Shown: positions 24,581 to 35,306, counted from the first letter of the stretch. The stretch: DNA of 64,000 nucleotides from Halomonas piscis (GCF_031886125.1 NZ_CP119391.1:1364001-1428000), one strand, 5' to 3'. The notes: generated by a model not told the origin, from the sequence alone. Numbers and translations are program-made.

Positions 24581-26023
24581 CTAGTCGAGCTGCGGCAGCA
24601 GCGACTCCACGCTTTCTCTGGCGTCGCCGTAGAACATCCGCGTGTTCTCCTTGAAGAACAGCGGGTTTTCGATGCCGGAATAGCCGGTTCCCTGACCGCG
24701 CTTGCTGACGAAGACATTCTTGGCCTCCCACACCTTGAGCACCGGCATGCCGGCGATGGGACTGTTGGGGTCCTCCTGGGCCGCCGGGTTGACGATGTCG
24801 TTGGAGCCAATGACGATCACCACGTCGGTCGAGGCAAAGTCGTCGTTGATCTCGTCCATTTCCAGCACGATATCGTAGGGCACCCTGGCCTCGGCCAGCA
24901 GCACGTTCATGTGCCCGGGCAGGCGACCTGCCACCGGGTGAATGCCGAAGCGCACCTCCTTGCCGGCGTCGCGCAGCTTGCGCACCAGATCGCTCACCGC
25001 GTTCTGCGCCTGGGCTACCGCCATGCCGTAGCCCGGCACGATGATAACGCTGTCGGCGTCGTTGAGCGCGCCGGCCACGCCGGCCGAATCGATGGCGATC
25101 TGCTCGCCCTCGATTTCGGCTGCCGGGCCCTGGCTGCCGCCGAAGCCGCCGAGAATCACGTTGAGAAACTTGCGGTTCATCGCCTTGCACATGATGTAGG
25201 AGAGAATCGCACCCGAGGAACCCACCAGGGCGCCGGTGACGATCAGCAAATCGCTTGACAGCGTAAAGCCGATGGCCGCCGCCGCCCAGCCGGAGTAGCT
25301 GTTGAGCATGGAGACCACCACCGGCATGTCGGCGCCGCCGATGCCCATGATCAAATGCCAGCCGATGAAGAAGGCGAGAAGCGCCAGCAGCAGAAGCGTC
25401 CAGAAGCCTGCGCCGTTGATATAAGCCACCGCCAGCAGCAGGGATGCGGCGGCGGCGGCGGCGTTGAGCAGGTGGCCGCCGGGAAACTGCCGGGGCTTGC
25501 CGTCGACCTTGCCGGCAAGCTTGCCGAAGGCGATCACCGAACCGGTGAAGGTTACCGCGCCGATGAAGATGCCCAGCACGACCTCGATCTGCAGAAAGGT
25601 CAGCTCGGCCGGGGTTTTTTCCGCGACCAGGGCGGCAAAGGCGGAGAATTCATCGCTGGCGCTGCGAAGCGTCTGGCTGGCCAGCACCCGCCGACGCTCC
25701 AGGTCGGCGTTGAAGCCGACAAACACCGCCGCCAGACCCACAAAGGAGTGGAGCGCCGCCACCAGCTGCGGCATCTGGGTCATGTCGACCCGCCTGGCGA
25801 TGTAGGCGCCGATCGCGCCGCCGATAATGACCAGCGGTATCAGCCAGCCAAAACCGCCCACGCCGGGCCCGAGCGCGGTGAACACCACCGCAATGGCCAT
25901 GCCGACGATGCCGTACCACACCGCGCGCTTGGCTTTTTCCTGATTGCTCAGCCCGCCTAGGGACAGGATGAACAAGACACTGGCCGCAATGGCGGCGGCC
26001 GTGACGAACTGTTGTCCTAGCAT
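24581..26023 (-). CDS. pntB: NAD(P) transhydrogenase subunit beta
   Basis: A 480-residue membrane protein: about nine hydrophobic segments in the first 290 residues (domain II), then the soluble NADP(H)-binding domain III with [15 protein letters not shown] and [12 protein letters not shown]. With PntA it couples hydride transfer between NADH and NADP+ to proton inflow, supplying NADPH. Start ATG 26023 after GGGGGAG, 17 bp behind the pntA stop; terminator at 24518. Length and motifs are standard. Confidence 0.95.
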   Translation of the reverse strand: MLGQQFVTAAAIAASVLFILSLGGLSNQEKAKRAVWYGIVGMAIAVVFTALGPGVGGFGWLIPLVIIGGAIGAYIARRVDMTQMPQLVAALHSFVGLAAVFVGFNADLERRRVLASQTLRSASDEFSAFAALVAEKTPAELTFLQIEVVLGIFIGAVTFTGSVIAFGKLAGKVDGKPRQFPGGHLLNAAAAAASLLLAVAYINGAGFWTLLLLALLAFFIGWHLIMGIGGADMPVVVSMLNSYSGWAAAAIGFTLSSDLLIVTGALVGSSGAILSYIMCKAMNRKFLNVILGGFGGSQGPAAEIEGEQIAIDSAGVAGALNDADSVIIVPGYGMAVAQAQNAVSDLVRKLRDAGKEVRFGIHPVAGRLPGHMNVLLAEARVPYDIVLEMDEINDDFASTDVVIVIGSNDIVNPAAQEDPNSPIAGMPVLKVWEAKNVFVSKRGQGTGYSGIENPLFFKENTRMFYGDARESVESLLPQLD

Positions 26024-26040
26024 TGCTTGATCTCCCCCGC

Positions 26041-27612
26041 TCAGGATTTCTGGAACATGGCGAGCATGCGCCGCGTCACCAGGAAACCGCCAAAGATGTT
26101 GGTCGAGGCGATCAGCACCGAGATGCCGGCCAGTAGCGCCACCGGCACGCTGCCGGAGCCGATCTGCAGAATCGCCCCCAGAATGATGATGCTGGAAATG
26201 GCGTTGGTCACCGCCATCAGCGGCGTATGCAGGGAGTGGCTGACGTTCCAGATCACCTGGTAGCCGACAAAGCAGGCCAGCACAAAAACGATGAAGTGCT
26301 GCATGAAGGAAGGAGGTGCCACCATGCCCAGCAGCAGCATCAGCGCGCCGCCTACTACCAGCATGGACACCTGGCTTTGGGTCTGCTTTTTGAAGGCGGC
26401 TTTTTCAGCGGCCTGCCTTTCTTCGGGGGTTGGCTCTTTTTCCCGGGGTTGGGGTTTGGCCGCGGCGATGGCCTTCACCTTGGGCGGCGGCGGCGGGTAA
26501 GTGATCTCGCCCTGATGGGCCACGGTGACGCCGCGGATCACGTCGTCTTCCATGTCGTGCACGACCCGGCCGTCCTTTTCAGGCGTCAGATCGGTGAGCA
26601 GGTGACGAATATTGTTGCCGTAGAGCAGCGAGGCCTGTGTGGCCATGCGCGACGGGAAGTCGGTGAAGCCGGCCACGATCACGCCGTTGTCGGTGACAAT
26701 GCGCTGGTCGGGCACGGTGAGCTCGCAGTTGCCGCCGCGTTCCGCAGCCAGGTCGATCACCACCGAGCCCGGCTTCATGGCCTCGACCATGTCCTCGAGC
26801 CACAGCTTGGGGGCAGGGCGCCCCGGGATCAGCGCCGTGGTGATCACGATGTCGATCTCGGGTGCCTGCTCGCGGAACAGCGCCAGCTGCTTTTCACGAA
26901 ACTCGGGGCTTGACGGCTCGGCATAGCCGCCGCTTTCCGAGCCGTCCTGGCTGTCTTCAAAGTCGAGGAACAGAAATTCGGCGCCCATGGACTCGATCTG
27001 CTCGGCCACCTCCGGGCGCACGTCAAAAGCGCGCACGATGGCCCCCAGGCCGGTGGCGGTGCCAATGGCGGCAAGCCCGGCGACGCCGGCGCCTACCACC
27101 AGTACCCTGGCCGGGGGCACCTTGCCCGCAGCGGTCACCTGGCCGGTAAAGAAGCGGCCAAACTGATTGCCCGCTTCGATGACGGCGCGGTAGCCGACGA
27201 TATTGGCAGTGGACGACAGGGCATCCATCTTCTGGGCGCGCGAGATACGCGGCACCATGTCCATGGCGATCACGGTAGCGCCGGTTGCCTTGCAGCGTTC
27301 CAGTATCTCCTCGTTCTGGGCCGGCCAGAAAAACGAGATCAGCGTCTGGTCCTTACGCAGATAGCCCGCCTCGGTGTCGCCGGGTTCGCGCACCTTGATC
27401 ACGATGTCCACCGCCTGCCACAGCGCCTCGGCACCTTCGATCAGAGTGACCCCTGCTTGGCGATAGGCTTCATCGGTGAAGCCTGCCGCCTCGCCGGCGC
27501 CGGCCTGAAGGTAGCATTCGTGACCAAGTTTCTGTATCTGGAGCGCACTGTCCGGCGTGAGCGCCACGCGCGCCTCACCGGCCGTGCTCTCTTTGGGTGC
27601 ACCAATTTTCAC
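26041..27612 (-). CDS. pntA: NAD(P) transhydrogenase subunit alpha
   Basis: A 523-residue single-chain alpha subunit (E. coli-like, not split). Domain I has the alanine-dehydrogenase-like NAD site [17 protein letters not shown]; the C-terminal 100 residues contain four hydrophobic segments. Between them is a charged Pro/Lys/Glu-rich linker (about residues 375-410). Starts with GTG at 27612, preceded by GGGGGAG. First gene of pntAB. Its upstream 213 bp, to the divergent-side GntR gene end at 27826, has no gene and presumably holds the promoter. Confidence 0.95.
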   Translation of the reverse strand: MKIGAPKESTAGEARVALTPDSALQIQKLGHECYLQAGAGEAAGFTDEAYRQAGVTLIEGAEALWQAVDIVIKVREPGDTEAGYLRKDQTLISFFWPAQNEEILERCKATGATVIAMDMVPRISRAQKMDALSSTANIVGYRAVIEAGNQFGRFFTGQVTAAGKVPPARVLVVGAGVAGLAAIGTATGLGAIVRAFDVRPEVAEQIESMGAEFLFLDFEDSQDGSESGGYAEPSSPEFREKQLALFREQAPEIDIVITTALIPGRPAPKLWLEDMVEAMKPGSVVIDLAAERGGNCELTVPDQRIVTDNGVIVAGFTDFPSRMATQASLLYGNNIRHLLTDLTPEKDGRVVHDMEDDVIRGVTVAHQGEITYPPPPPKVKAIAAAKPQPREKEPTPEERQAAEKAAFKKQTQSQVSMLVVGGALMLLLGMVAPPSFMQHFIVFVLACFVGYQVIWNVSHSLHTPLMAVTNAISSIIILGAILQIGSGSVPVALLAGISVLIASTNIFGGFLVTRRMLAMFQKS

Positions 27613-27825
27613 CTTGGACTCCCCCTTGTTCGTATCGGTCGTTAGTGACGGTCGTTATTTATCATCGAGAACGCATAAAACCGGGTACGGTTTCCTTGAC
27701 CGTGGCAAGAATGGCTCAGACTTGCACTGCCGGCCCGTTGTCATACCTCCATCGTGTTGTTGATCGGTTTGGCCTCCTCATCGTCCCACAGTAGCGCAGC
27801 AGACAGGCACCAGCGGGAAGAAAGA

Positions 27826-28590
27826 TCAGCGAATTTCGGTTTTGTAGCTGAAGCGATCGGCACGGCCCTTGGTGGTTCGCACCTCGATGATACGGTCCTC
27901 CCTGGTATAGGTTGTTCGTTTGAGCACGACCACCGGGGTGCCCTTGTCGATATCGATCATCTCGGCCGTCCTGGCGTCGGCGGCGTCGGCGGTGAGCGTC
28001 TCCTGGGCGCGCACGACCGGGACGCCATACTGATCCAGGACGAGAGCGTAAAGGTAGTCGGGAATGTGAAGCGCCTTGTTCTCGAGGCCCGGCACTACGG
28101 TGGCAGGCCACCAGGAATACTCCACCAGAATCGGCTGGTTGCCGACCAGCCCCACACGCTCGATGTAGACCAGCTCGGTGCCTTCGGCCACGCCAAGACG
28201 CCGGCAGATATCGGCGGGGCCGGGCTGGCGGCAGCGCTCGGTGGTCTTTTTCTGAATGCGGATGGAGCGCCCTTCGGGATCGCCATAGGAGAAAAAGCGA
28301 AAGAGGCTCTTCTCGAAGTCCACCCGGGAAATATAGGTGCCTTTTCCCTGGTGTCTGAACAGCAGCTGCTCCCAGACCAGATTGGTGATGGCCTTCTTGA
28401 CAGTGCCGGGGCTTACTCCCAGCGCCTTTGCCAGCTGCGACTCCGACGGAATCAGATCCCCCGGTACCAGCTGTCCCGTATTGACGAGGTGACGAATATG
28501 CTCCTCGACCACCCGATAGAGCGGCTTGCCTTTTGTGGCCTCGAGCGGCGTTGCGGAAAACAAGTGTAGACGGTCAACTTCTGTTGCCAT
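27826..28590 (-). CDS. GntR family transcriptional regulator with UTRA effector domain
   Basis: A 254-residue HutC-subfamily regulator. An N-terminal winged HTH (about residues 20-85: GDLIPSESQLAKALGVSPGTVKKAI) is followed by a UTRA ligand-binding domain (LVYIERVGLVGNQPILVEYSW and VVVLKRTTYTREDRIIEV). Divergent from the tctA-led cluster across a 411-bp gap with a promoter-operator-like sequence at 28863-28916, so it most likely controls that cluster and itself. HutC-type regulators sense small carboxylates, sugars or amino acids; by context the ligand may be a substrate or CoA intermediate of the cluster. Start ATG 28590 after GGAAGGGAA. Confidence 0.9.
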   Translation of the reverse strand: MATEVDRLHLFSATPLEATKGKPLYRVVEEHIRHLVNTGQLVPGDLIPSESQLAKALGVSPGTVKKAITNLVWEQLLFRHQGKGTYISRVDFEKSLFRFFSYGDPEGRSIRIQKKTTERCRQPGPADICRRLGVAEGTELVYIERVGLVGNQPILVEYSWWPATVVPGLENKALHIPDYLYALVLDQYGVPVVRAQETLTADAADARTAEMIDIDKGTPVVVLKRTTYTREDRIIEVRTTKGRADRFSYKTEIR

Positions 28591-28862
28591 ATTCCCTTCC
28601 CCCCACTGATCCCGGGCCTGGCGTATTTGCCATTAGCTCGACGCTGTCAAAGTCGGTCCCGGTGCTGGCGTGCTTTCAAGGTTTTCGTGAGCGCTGGTGC
28701 GCCTGTTATGGCACCGACGCTGCCTTGGCCATGTTTGCGTCTGGCCCGGACTTTGTTTTCTAAAATTCTATTAAATTCAACAAGATATTTATTTTATAAA
28801 AAGTTGATGAAAAAGCGTTCGTGCTTTTGTAGGCGGCCTTGGGCCGGTTTTGTACTTCTTGT

Positions 28863-28916
28863 TTGACACCCTTTAAGCCCAAGTCTAGCCTATGATGTAG
28901 GTTATGTATATGACCT
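28863..28916 (+). promoter_or_regulatory. Promoter with overlapping GntR-type operator upstream of tctA
   Basis: TTGACA (28863-28868), 17-bp spacer, TAGCCT (28886-28891), then an imperfect palindrome AGGTTATGTATATGACCT (28899-28916) over the likely start site. The AGGTYAT half-sites around an AT core are of the kind bound by GntR/HutC dimers; occupancy would block initiation. The rest of 28591-29001 is AT-rich without a gene; the tctA ribosome site GAGGAGG lies near 28987. Confidence 0.6.
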
Positions 28917-29001
28917 AGCGGTCAGATACTCCCTCATATAACAAGCACAATCACACGCCTGATTCCCGTGTAAAACGGAGCGGGCGAGGAGGAAAGACCC
29001 T

Positions 29002-30531
29002 GTGGAATTATTTGAGTACCTACCTCAGGTGTTGAGCGGCTGGAATCTCGTGATTCTTGTTGCCGGTACAGTCGTGGGACTGCTGCTTGGTGCTACCCCG
29101 GGGCTGAGTCCGACCATGGCGGTGGCATTGCTCATCCCCTTCACTTTCCAGATGGATGCTACCTCTGGCCTTATACTACTGGGCGTTCTGTATACCTCGA
29201 CGGTAGCAGGTGGGGCAGTCAGCGCCATTCTGGTCAATATTCCGGGCGCTCCGGCCAATATAGCGACCATGCTCGACGGCCACCCGATGGCCAAAAAAGG
29301 CCGTGCTACCGAGGCCCTCCACTACTGCTTCATCAGCTCCGGCGTGGGCGGCATAATCGGCGTGCTGGTGCTGATCTTCTTTACGCCGGTGCTGGTAGGG
29401 TTTGCGCTGAGTTTTGGCCCCTCGGAGCTGTTCTGGACCGCGATCCTGGGCATTACGGTTATCGGTTCACTGGGCAGCAGTTCGGTTCTGAAAGGCTTGA
29501 TCGCCGGGGCTTTCGGGATCTGGATTGCGCTGATCGGCTTTAATCCGGTCGCGGGAACCGAGCGTTTCGTATTCACCGAACATCTCCAGGGCGGCGTGAC
29601 GATCATTCCGGCCCTGATCGGCCTGTTTGCCATTCCTCAAGTGTTTCAGATGATCGAGATGGCCAGGCAGGGCCGTGCTGGCGAGACCTTCGGCATGGAG
29701 CAAAGGCCGGTCTGGGCATCGGTTGTTTATAACCTGTCGAAAGTGCGCGCATTAGGTATCGGCAGCGTCATCGGTACCCTGGTGGGGCTGATTCCCGGCG
29801 CTGGAGGGCAGATAGCAGGGCTGATTGCCTATGACCAGACAAAAAAGTTTTCCCCGGATTCCGAGGCTTTTGGTCAGGGTGAGCCGGAAGGGGTGGTGGC
29901 CTCGGAAAGTGCCAACAACTCCATGGTTGGGGCTTCACTGGTTCCCATGCTGTCGCTGGGAATCCCGGGGAGTCCGACCGCGGCAGTACTGCTGGGTGGC
30001 CTTCTGATTCAGGGGCTGTTTCCCGGGCCGGATTTGTTTACAGAACATGCGCCGGTGGCCTGGACGTTCATGGGCGCGCTGCTGGTAAGTCAGGTCTTGC
30101 TGGTGATCTTCGGCCTTTATATCAGCCGGTTCAGTAAATACATCATTCGAATTCCCAAGCACTACATGGCAGCCGCCGTGGCGATTCTGGCAGTGTTCGG
30201 TACCTATAGCGTGCAAAACAGCGTGTCGGACGTCTACATCATGATGACCATGGGAGTGGCGATGTACTTTGCTACCTGGTTTGGGTTTAGCCCCGGTCCG
30301 GTAGTGCTGGGCATCATACTTGGGCCGATTGCCGAAACCAATTTCCTGCAAGGCGAGATGATCGCTCAGGCGATGGGCGGCACGGCCCAATACTTTCTCA
30401 CCGGCAATATCAATATATTGCTGATAAGTCTCTGCGTTCTTTCCATCGGCTACAGTATCTTTGCCGAATATAGAACCAAGGCCAAGAGGCGTAGTCAGGA
30501 AACTGGTCGTACTATAGGAGTGCAGTCATGA
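29002..30531 (+). CDS. tctA: Tripartite tricarboxylate transporter permease, large subunit (TctA family)
   Basis: A 509-residue polytopic membrane protein with about twelve hydrophobic segments. It carries the TctA glycine motif GATPGLSPTMAVALLIPFTF and a mirrored second copy GLIPGAGGQIAGLIAYDQTK. It forms the transport channel of a TTT system with TctB and the periplasmic TctC, driven by an ion gradient. Begins with GTG at 29002 after GAGGAGG. Its stop overlaps the tctB start (ATGA). The substrate is unlikely to be citrate given the CoA ligase and aldehyde dehydrogenase downstream; a sulfonate or carboxylate is more plausible. Confidence 0.92.
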   Translation: MELFEYLPQVLSGWNLVILVAGTVVGLLLGATPGLSPTMAVALLIPFTFQMDATSGLILLGVLYTSTVAGGAVSAILVNIPGAPANIATMLDGHPMAKKGRATEALHYCFISSGVGGIIGVLVLIFFTPVLVGFALSFGPSELFWTAILGITVIGSLGSSSVLKGLIAGAFGIWIALIGFNPVAGTERFVFTEHLQGGVTIIPALIGLFAIPQVFQMIEMARQGRAGETFGMEQRPVWASVVYNLSKVRALGIGSVIGTLVGLIPGAGGQIAGLIAYDQTKKFSPDSEAFGQGEPEGVVASESANNSMVGASLVPMLSLGIPGSPTAAVLLGGLLIQGLFPGPDLFTEHAPVAWTFMGALLVSQVLLVIFGLYISRFSKYIIRIPKHYMAAAVAILAVFGTYSVQNSVSDVYIMMTMGVAMYFATWFGFSPGPVVLGIILGPIAETNFLQGEMIAQAMGGTAQYFLTGNINILLISLCVLSIGYSIFAEYRTKAKRRSQETGRTIGVQS

Positions 30532-30980
30532 CTTCCGTGAAGCGTCACCTGACATCCCTTGTCACCTTGCTCATTGCCCTTGGTCTGGTAGCAGCTTCTT
30601 ACTGGCCGTCGGAGTCCGGGTATGAGTTTCCGCAAATCATTGCCATCGTGACTGCCGCTATTTCAGCGATTCACTTGCTGGTGACGATAGCCACCAGAAA
30701 AGCGCACCGGACCGAATCCGCGGAAGCCGTTATTCCCTGGGCCGGAATTATACCTGTCCTGCTGATTCTCGGCGGTCTCCTGTTGGTTGCCGAGCGGCTG
30801 GGTTTTTTCGTGACCTCCTTCATGGCCTTCTCGTTAATCGCTGTGCTTTATACGCCGGGGCCATGGAGTTGGCGCCGAGTTATCCGCGGCTGTGCTATTT
30901 CAGCCATTTTCATGGGAGCGCTGTATGCCATCTTCGTTCTGTTGCTGGAAGTGCAGGTGCCAAAGGGAGCGCTGATATAA
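30528..30980 (+). CDS. tctB: Tripartite tricarboxylate transporter small subunit (TctB family)
   Basis: A 150-residue membrane protein with four hydrophobic segments, at about residues 8-28, 37-55, 73-95 and 118-143. Size and topology fit TctB, the small permease subunit that assembles with TctA. Sequence conservation in TctB is low, so the assignment rests on topology and position between tctA (ATGA overlap) and tctC. Confidence 0.88.
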   Translation: MTSVKRHLTSLVTLLIALGLVAASYWPSESGYEFPQIIAIVTAAISAIHLLVTIATRKAHRTESAEAVIPWAGIIPVLLILGGLLLVAERLGFFVTSFMAFSLIAVLYTPGPWSWRRVIRGCAISAIFMGALYAIFVLLLEVQVPKGALI

Positions 30981-31054
30981 AGCGATGGAATGAAGAATTC
31001 AACAGTAATCAGCAGTAAAAGAACAATATTTATCCCCCGAGAGAGGAAGTGACA

Positions 31055-32062
31055 ATGAAAAACAAACGCCAACTAAAGATAGTGAAAACCCTCGTGGGTA
31101 TCGTCTCAGGCAGCTCGCTGTTGATGATGGGAAGTCTGGCATCCGCCGCCGAGGACTTTCCAACGCAGCCGCTGAACATGGTTGTTTCCTATTCGGCCGG
31201 CGGCGCCACTGATTTCCAGGCGCGTATTGCCAGCTCTAAATCGGAGCAGTACCTGGGCGAGCCGACTGCGATCGTCAACCGCCCGGGCGCCGGCGGCCAG
31301 GTAGGCTGGAACTATCTGGTCCAGAAAGGGAAGCAGGACGGCTATGACATAGCGGCGTATAACGTCCCCCATTTTATTGCGCAGTCCCTGATGTATGACA
31401 CCCATTACAGCATCGACAATCTCGAGCCGATCGCTAACTGGGGGGCCGACCCGGCCGTTCTGATTGTGGGAAAGGATAGCCAGTTCGATACGGTCGATGA
31501 GCTGGTCAACTATGCCGAAGAGAACCCCGGCAAGGTGACGATGTCCGGTGCCGGCCTCTTTGTGGGCCACCATATTGCCGCGGTACAGCTGGAAAACGCT
31601 GCCGATATCGACCTGCAGTACATTCCCACTTCGGGGGGCGTCGACGCTTTGCGCCTCGTCGTTGGCGGCCAGGTCATGGCAGGTTTCAACAATCTCTCGG
31701 ATGCCTATCGTAACCAGGATCGTCTAAAAATTCTGGGCGTTGCCGACACGGAACGGCACAGCGATTTCCTTCCCGACGTACCGACTTTTCAGGAGTCCGG
31801 CTACGAGGTCGACGATTCCAGTGTCAACATGCGTGGCGTCATGGCGCCATCCGGTGTCTCTGAAGAGCGTCTCGATGTGCTCTCCGAGAAGTTTGTGGAA
31901 ATGTTCAACGATGAAGAAATCCAGGCCAAGCTCAAGAAAGGCGGGGCTCCCATGCGAGTCATGGATCGTGAGGAGCTAAAAGAGATGTGGAAGGAGCGTA
32001 AGGCTTATCTGGATGAGCTGTTTGAAGGCTTTGATGTCGAAGAGATAAAGGAAGAGAGCTGA
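31055..32062 (+). CDS. tctC: Tripartite tricarboxylate transporter substrate-binding protein (TctC/Bug family)
   Basis: A 335-residue protein with a Sec signal peptide (basic start, hydrophobic LVGIVSGSSLLMMGSLASA, likely cut before AEDFP). The mature part has the Bug-family hallmarks PLNMVVSYSAGGATDFQAR, IVNRPGAGGQVGW and TSGGVDALRLVVGGQVMAGF. It binds the solute in the periplasm and delivers it to TctAB. ATG 31055 is preferred over GTG 31049, with GAGAGGAAG upstream. 74 bp after tctB. Confidence 0.92.
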   Translation: MKNKRQLKIVKTLVGIVSGSSLLMMGSLASAAEDFPTQPLNMVVSYSAGGATDFQARIASSKSEQYLGEPTAIVNRPGAGGQVGWNYLVQKGKQDGYDIAAYNVPHFIAQSLMYDTHYSIDNLEPIANWGADPAVLIVGKDSQFDTVDELVNYAEENPGKVTMSGAGLFVGHHIAAVQLENAADIDLQYIPTSGGVDALRLVVGGQVMAGFNNLSDAYRNQDRLKILGVADTERHSDFLPDVPTFQESGYEVDDSSVNMRGVMAPSGVSEERLDVLSEKFVEMFNDEEIQAKLKKGGAPMRVMDREELKEMWKERKAYLDELFEGFDVEEIKEES

Positions 32063-32184
32063 TACTGGACATTAAAGCTGCTGAGATATTGGGGCTTTAA
32101 GCCATGCATAAACAAGCAAGCGACGGCACGATTACCAGCGTCGTGACTGTCGCTGCCTGAAAAGCCGTATGGAGCAAGACAGCC

Positions 32185-33624
32185 ATGAGTAACATGACAT
32201 TGCAGCAGGATGCGTCATCCGAGGCGCAGGACATCGTGGCCGGCCTGATGGAGCGTGCCCGCACCGCTCAGGAGCAGTTTGCCCGGTACACTCAGGAGGA
32301 AGTCGATGAGGTGGTGACGGCCGTTGCCTGGGCGCTGGTGCATCCCGGACGCAACGAAGCCATCTCCCGGATGGCGGTCGAAACCACCGGGCTGGGTAAC
32401 GTCAACGACAAGATCACCAAGAATCAGCGCAAGACGATGGGCCTGCTGCGCGATCTCAGGCAGGCCAAAAGCGTGGGCGTGATTCAGGAGCTGCCCGAGC
32501 TCGGACTGGTTGAAATTGCCCGGCCGGTAGGGGTGGTCGGTGCCGTTGTGCCCTCGACCAACCCGGCGGCTACGCCGACCAACAAAACCATCAACGCCCT
32601 CAAGGGCGGCAACGCCATCATCCTGGCCCCCTCGCCCAAGGGACAGCAGGTATGCGCCGAGCTTCTGGAGTATATGCACGCCGAGCTTGACCGGGTCGGC
32701 GCGCCCCGCGATCTGATACAGCAGCTGCCGGCGCCGGTCAGCAAGGCAACCACCTATGAGCTGATGAACCAGGTGGACCTGGTGGTCGTTACCGGCTCAC
32801 AAAACAACGTGCGCTCCGCCTATTCCAGCGGCACTCCGGCGATCGGTGTCGGGGCGGGTAACGTGCCCGTGATCATCGACGATTCGGCCGACCTTAAGGA
32901 GGCGGCGCGCAAGATTGCCGCCTCAAAGACCTTTGACTACGCCACCAGCTGCTCGTCGGAAAACAGCCTGGTGATCCTCGACGGCGTTTACGATTCGGCC
33001 ATTGCGGCACTTGAACAAAGCGGCGGCGCGATGCTTACCGCCGAAGAGAAACAGCAGCTGGAAGCGGCGATGTGGGAAGAGGGTAACCTCAGCCGACATG
33101 TCATTGCCCGTTCTGCTCCCGAGATTGCCCGGCTGGCGGGGCTGACGCGTCCGGCGCTGGAAAACGCGGCTTTCCTGATGGTCGCGGAGGACCAGGTTGG
33201 CAAGGAGCATCCCTTTTCGGGGGAAAAGCTCTCTCCGGTGCTGGCGGTGTATCGCGTTGAGGATTTCGATGCGGCCTTTACCCAGACCCACCGTCTGCTG
33301 GACCACCAGGGCAAGGGACACTCGTGCGGTATTCACACCGAAGACGAGTCCCATATCCAGCGCCTGGGGCTTGAGATGCCGGTCTGTCGCGTCATTGTGA
33401 ACCAGGCCCATGCCTTTGCCTGCGGCGGTAATTTTGATAACGGCTTGCCGTTTTCGCTTTCCATGGGCTGCGGTACCTGGGGGGAAAACAGCATTTCGGA
33501 AAACCTCAACTACCGGCATTACCTCAATATCACTCGTATCGCCCGTACCATTCCCGTCGATGAGCCGTCCATGGATGAGCTCTTCGGCGGCTACCTGAGT
33601 CGTTATGGGCTTGCCAGTTCCTGA
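32185..33624 (+). CDS. CoA-acylating aldehyde dehydrogenase, sulfoacetaldehyde dehydrogenase-like
   Basis: A 479-residue aldehyde dehydrogenase superfamily protein of the CoA-acylating branch: VGAVVPSTNPAATPTNKTIN, VVTGSQNNVRSAYSSGTPAIG and the nucleophile Cys in DYATSCSSENS. It resembles SauS, which interconverts sulfoacetaldehyde and sulfoacetyl-CoA, more than AdhE-type enzymes by my reading. Together with the adjacent CoA ligase it would reduce an imported acid via its CoA thioester to the aldehyde. Ribosome site GGAGCAAG before ATG 32185. No xsc or pta is in the window, so the downstream fate of the aldehyde is not shown. Confidence 0.78.
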   Translation: MSNMTLQQDASSEAQDIVAGLMERARTAQEQFARYTQEEVDEVVTAVAWALVHPGRNEAISRMAVETTGLGNVNDKITKNQRKTMGLLRDLRQAKSVGVIQELPELGLVEIARPVGVVGAVVPSTNPAATPTNKTINALKGGNAIILAPSPKGQQVCAELLEYMHAELDRVGAPRDLIQQLPAPVSKATTYELMNQVDLVVVTGSQNNVRSAYSSGTPAIGVGAGNVPVIIDDSADLKEAARKIAASKTFDYATSCSSENSLVILDGVYDSAIAALEQSGGAMLTAEEKQQLEAAMWEEGNLSRHVIARSAPEIARLAGLTRPALENAAFLMVAEDQVGKEHPFSGEKLSPVLAVYRVEDFDAAFTQTHRLLDHQGKGHSCGIHTEDESHIQRLGLEMPVCRVIVNQAHAFACGGNFDNGLPFSLSMGCGTWGENSISENLNYRHYLNITRIARTIPVDEPSMDELFGGYLSRYGLASS

Positions 33625-33658
33625 TATATACAACAATGATGCTAGGAGTGTTGGCTTT

Positions 33659-35221
33659 ATGACCATTCAAGATGCGATTCGCCGCTGGGCCTCCGATAGC
33701 GGAGACAGAGCCTTTCTGGTGTCTCCAGAAAATAACGAGACGCTAACTTTCCTGCAGCTTGACGAGCGCCTTGCCCAGATGGCGGCCCAGCTCGATGCCA
33801 TGGGCATCGGGGCGGGTGAGCACGTGGCGATTCTCATGGACAACGGCCAGTGGACGGCCACGCTGCTGCTGGCGCTAATGGCCAGCGGGCGCGTGGCGGT
33901 ACCGCTCAACGCCATTGCCGGCGACAGCCAGCTTGAGTACGTGCTGGATCACTGCGATGCCGATCTCGTGTTCGCCTCGCCGGCGCATGAGGAGCGGGCC
34001 GCTCAGCTTACCGGCCGGGTCGAACGGTCGATCCGGGTTATTCCGACCTGTCCGGATCGCGGGCCGAGCTGGGAAACCAGCGCGGACGCCGGTACGGCGT
34101 CCCTGCCGGCCGTCGATCCCGACGATACTGCCTTGCTGATGTACACGTCGGGCACCACCGGCAAGCCCAAGGGCGTCATGCTCAGCCACCGCAACGTGAT
34201 CGCCGGCGGCATGAATACGGTAGAAGCGCACACCCTTTCCCGGGAGGATCGGGGGCTATGCGTGCTGCCGCTGTATCATATCAATGCCGAGATCGTGACA
34301 TTGATCGCGCCGCTGATCAGCGGGGGCAGCGTGGTAATGCCGCACCGCTTCAGTACCCGTGCCTTCTGGGAGCTGATTCGCGAACAGCACTGCACCTGGT
34401 TCAGCGTGGTGCCCACCATTGTGACCTATCTACTGGAGCAGGCGAATAACGAGGATCCCGGGGTTCGGGACAACCCCGACTTTTCCCGGGTACGCTTCGG
34501 CCGTTCGGCGTCGTCGGCGCTGCCCGTTGCCACGCACAAGGCATTCGAAGAGGCCTTTGGCATACCGCTGATAGAAACCATGGGCCTGACCGAAACGGCA
34601 GCCCAGATCCTTTCCAACCCCTTGCCGCCTTTCCAGACAAGGTACGGTTCACCGGGCGTTGCCTACCGCAACAAGGTCAAGGTCGTCACCGAGAACGGCG
34701 AAGAAGCCAGGCGCGGCGAAGTCGGGGAGCTGGTGGTTCAGGGCGATAACGTGATGCAGGGCTACTACAAGAACCCCGAGGCGACCCAGGAGTCGCTGGA
34801 TGAGGAGGGCTGGTTTTATACCGGCGACCTTGGCTATCAGGACGACGAGGATTTCTTCTTTATTACCGGCCGGCTCAAGGAGCTGATCATCAAGGGCGGC
34901 GAAAATATTGCGCCCCGGGAAATCGATGAAACCCTGCTCAGGCATCCGGCGATTCTGGAAGCTGCCGCCTTTGCCATCGACGATGCGCATTACGGTCAGG
35001 ACATCATGGCGAGCGTGGTTCTCAAGCACAACCAGGAGGTAAGCGGAGAAGAGCTGACCGAGTTTTGCCAGGGGGAAATCGGCAAGTTCAAGACGCCCAG
35101 AGAGGTCCTGTTTGTACAGTGGCTGCCCAAGGGGCCGTCCGGCAAGGTCCAGCGGCTCAGCATTGCCGACATGCTCGATGACCTGAAGCAGAGCCCGGAT
35201 ATGGTTGCCGACAACCGGTGA
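33659..35221 (+). CDS. AMP-forming acyl-CoA synthetase, sulfoacetate-CoA ligase-like
   Basis: A 520-residue adenylate-forming enzyme. P-loop LLMYTSGTTGKPKGVMLSH, the GLTETAAQ motif, YTGDLGYQDD and the catalytic-lysine hinge GPSGKVQR are all present. ATG 33659 follows GGAGTG; the frame runs upstream into the aldehyde dehydrogenase gene without a signal. It activates a carboxylic acid to its CoA thioester with ATP. Placed directly after an acylating aldehyde dehydrogenase and a solute transporter, it fits a SauT-like role. Substrate identity is inferred from context. Confidence 0.82.
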   Translation: MTIQDAIRRWASDSGDRAFLVSPENNETLTFLQLDERLAQMAAQLDAMGIGAGEHVAILMDNGQWTATLLLALMASGRVAVPLNAIAGDSQLEYVLDHCDADLVFASPAHEERAAQLTGRVERSIRVIPTCPDRGPSWETSADAGTASLPAVDPDDTALLMYTSGTTGKPKGVMLSHRNVIAGGMNTVEAHTLSREDRGLCVLPLYHINAEIVTLIAPLISGGSVVMPHRFSTRAFWELIREQHCTWFSVVPTIVTYLLEQANNEDPGVRDNPDFSRVRFGRSASSALPVATHKAFEEAFGIPLIETMGLTETAAQILSNPLPPFQTRYGSPGVAYRNKVKVVTENGEEARRGEVGELVVQGDNVMQGYYKNPEATQESLDEEGWFYTGDLGYQDDEDFFFITGRLKELIIKGGENIAPREIDETLLRHPAILEAAAFAIDDAHYGQDIMASVVLKHNQEVSGEELTEFCQGEIGKFKTPREVLFVQWLPKGPSGKVQRLSIADMLDDLKQSPDMVADNR

Positions 35222-35306
35222 AGTGGCAAACAGCGAAGCGGCGAAGCAGAGGCCCGGTATTCAACAGGCCCGGAGACCGACTTCCGGGCTATAGGGAGCG
35301 TCCGTT

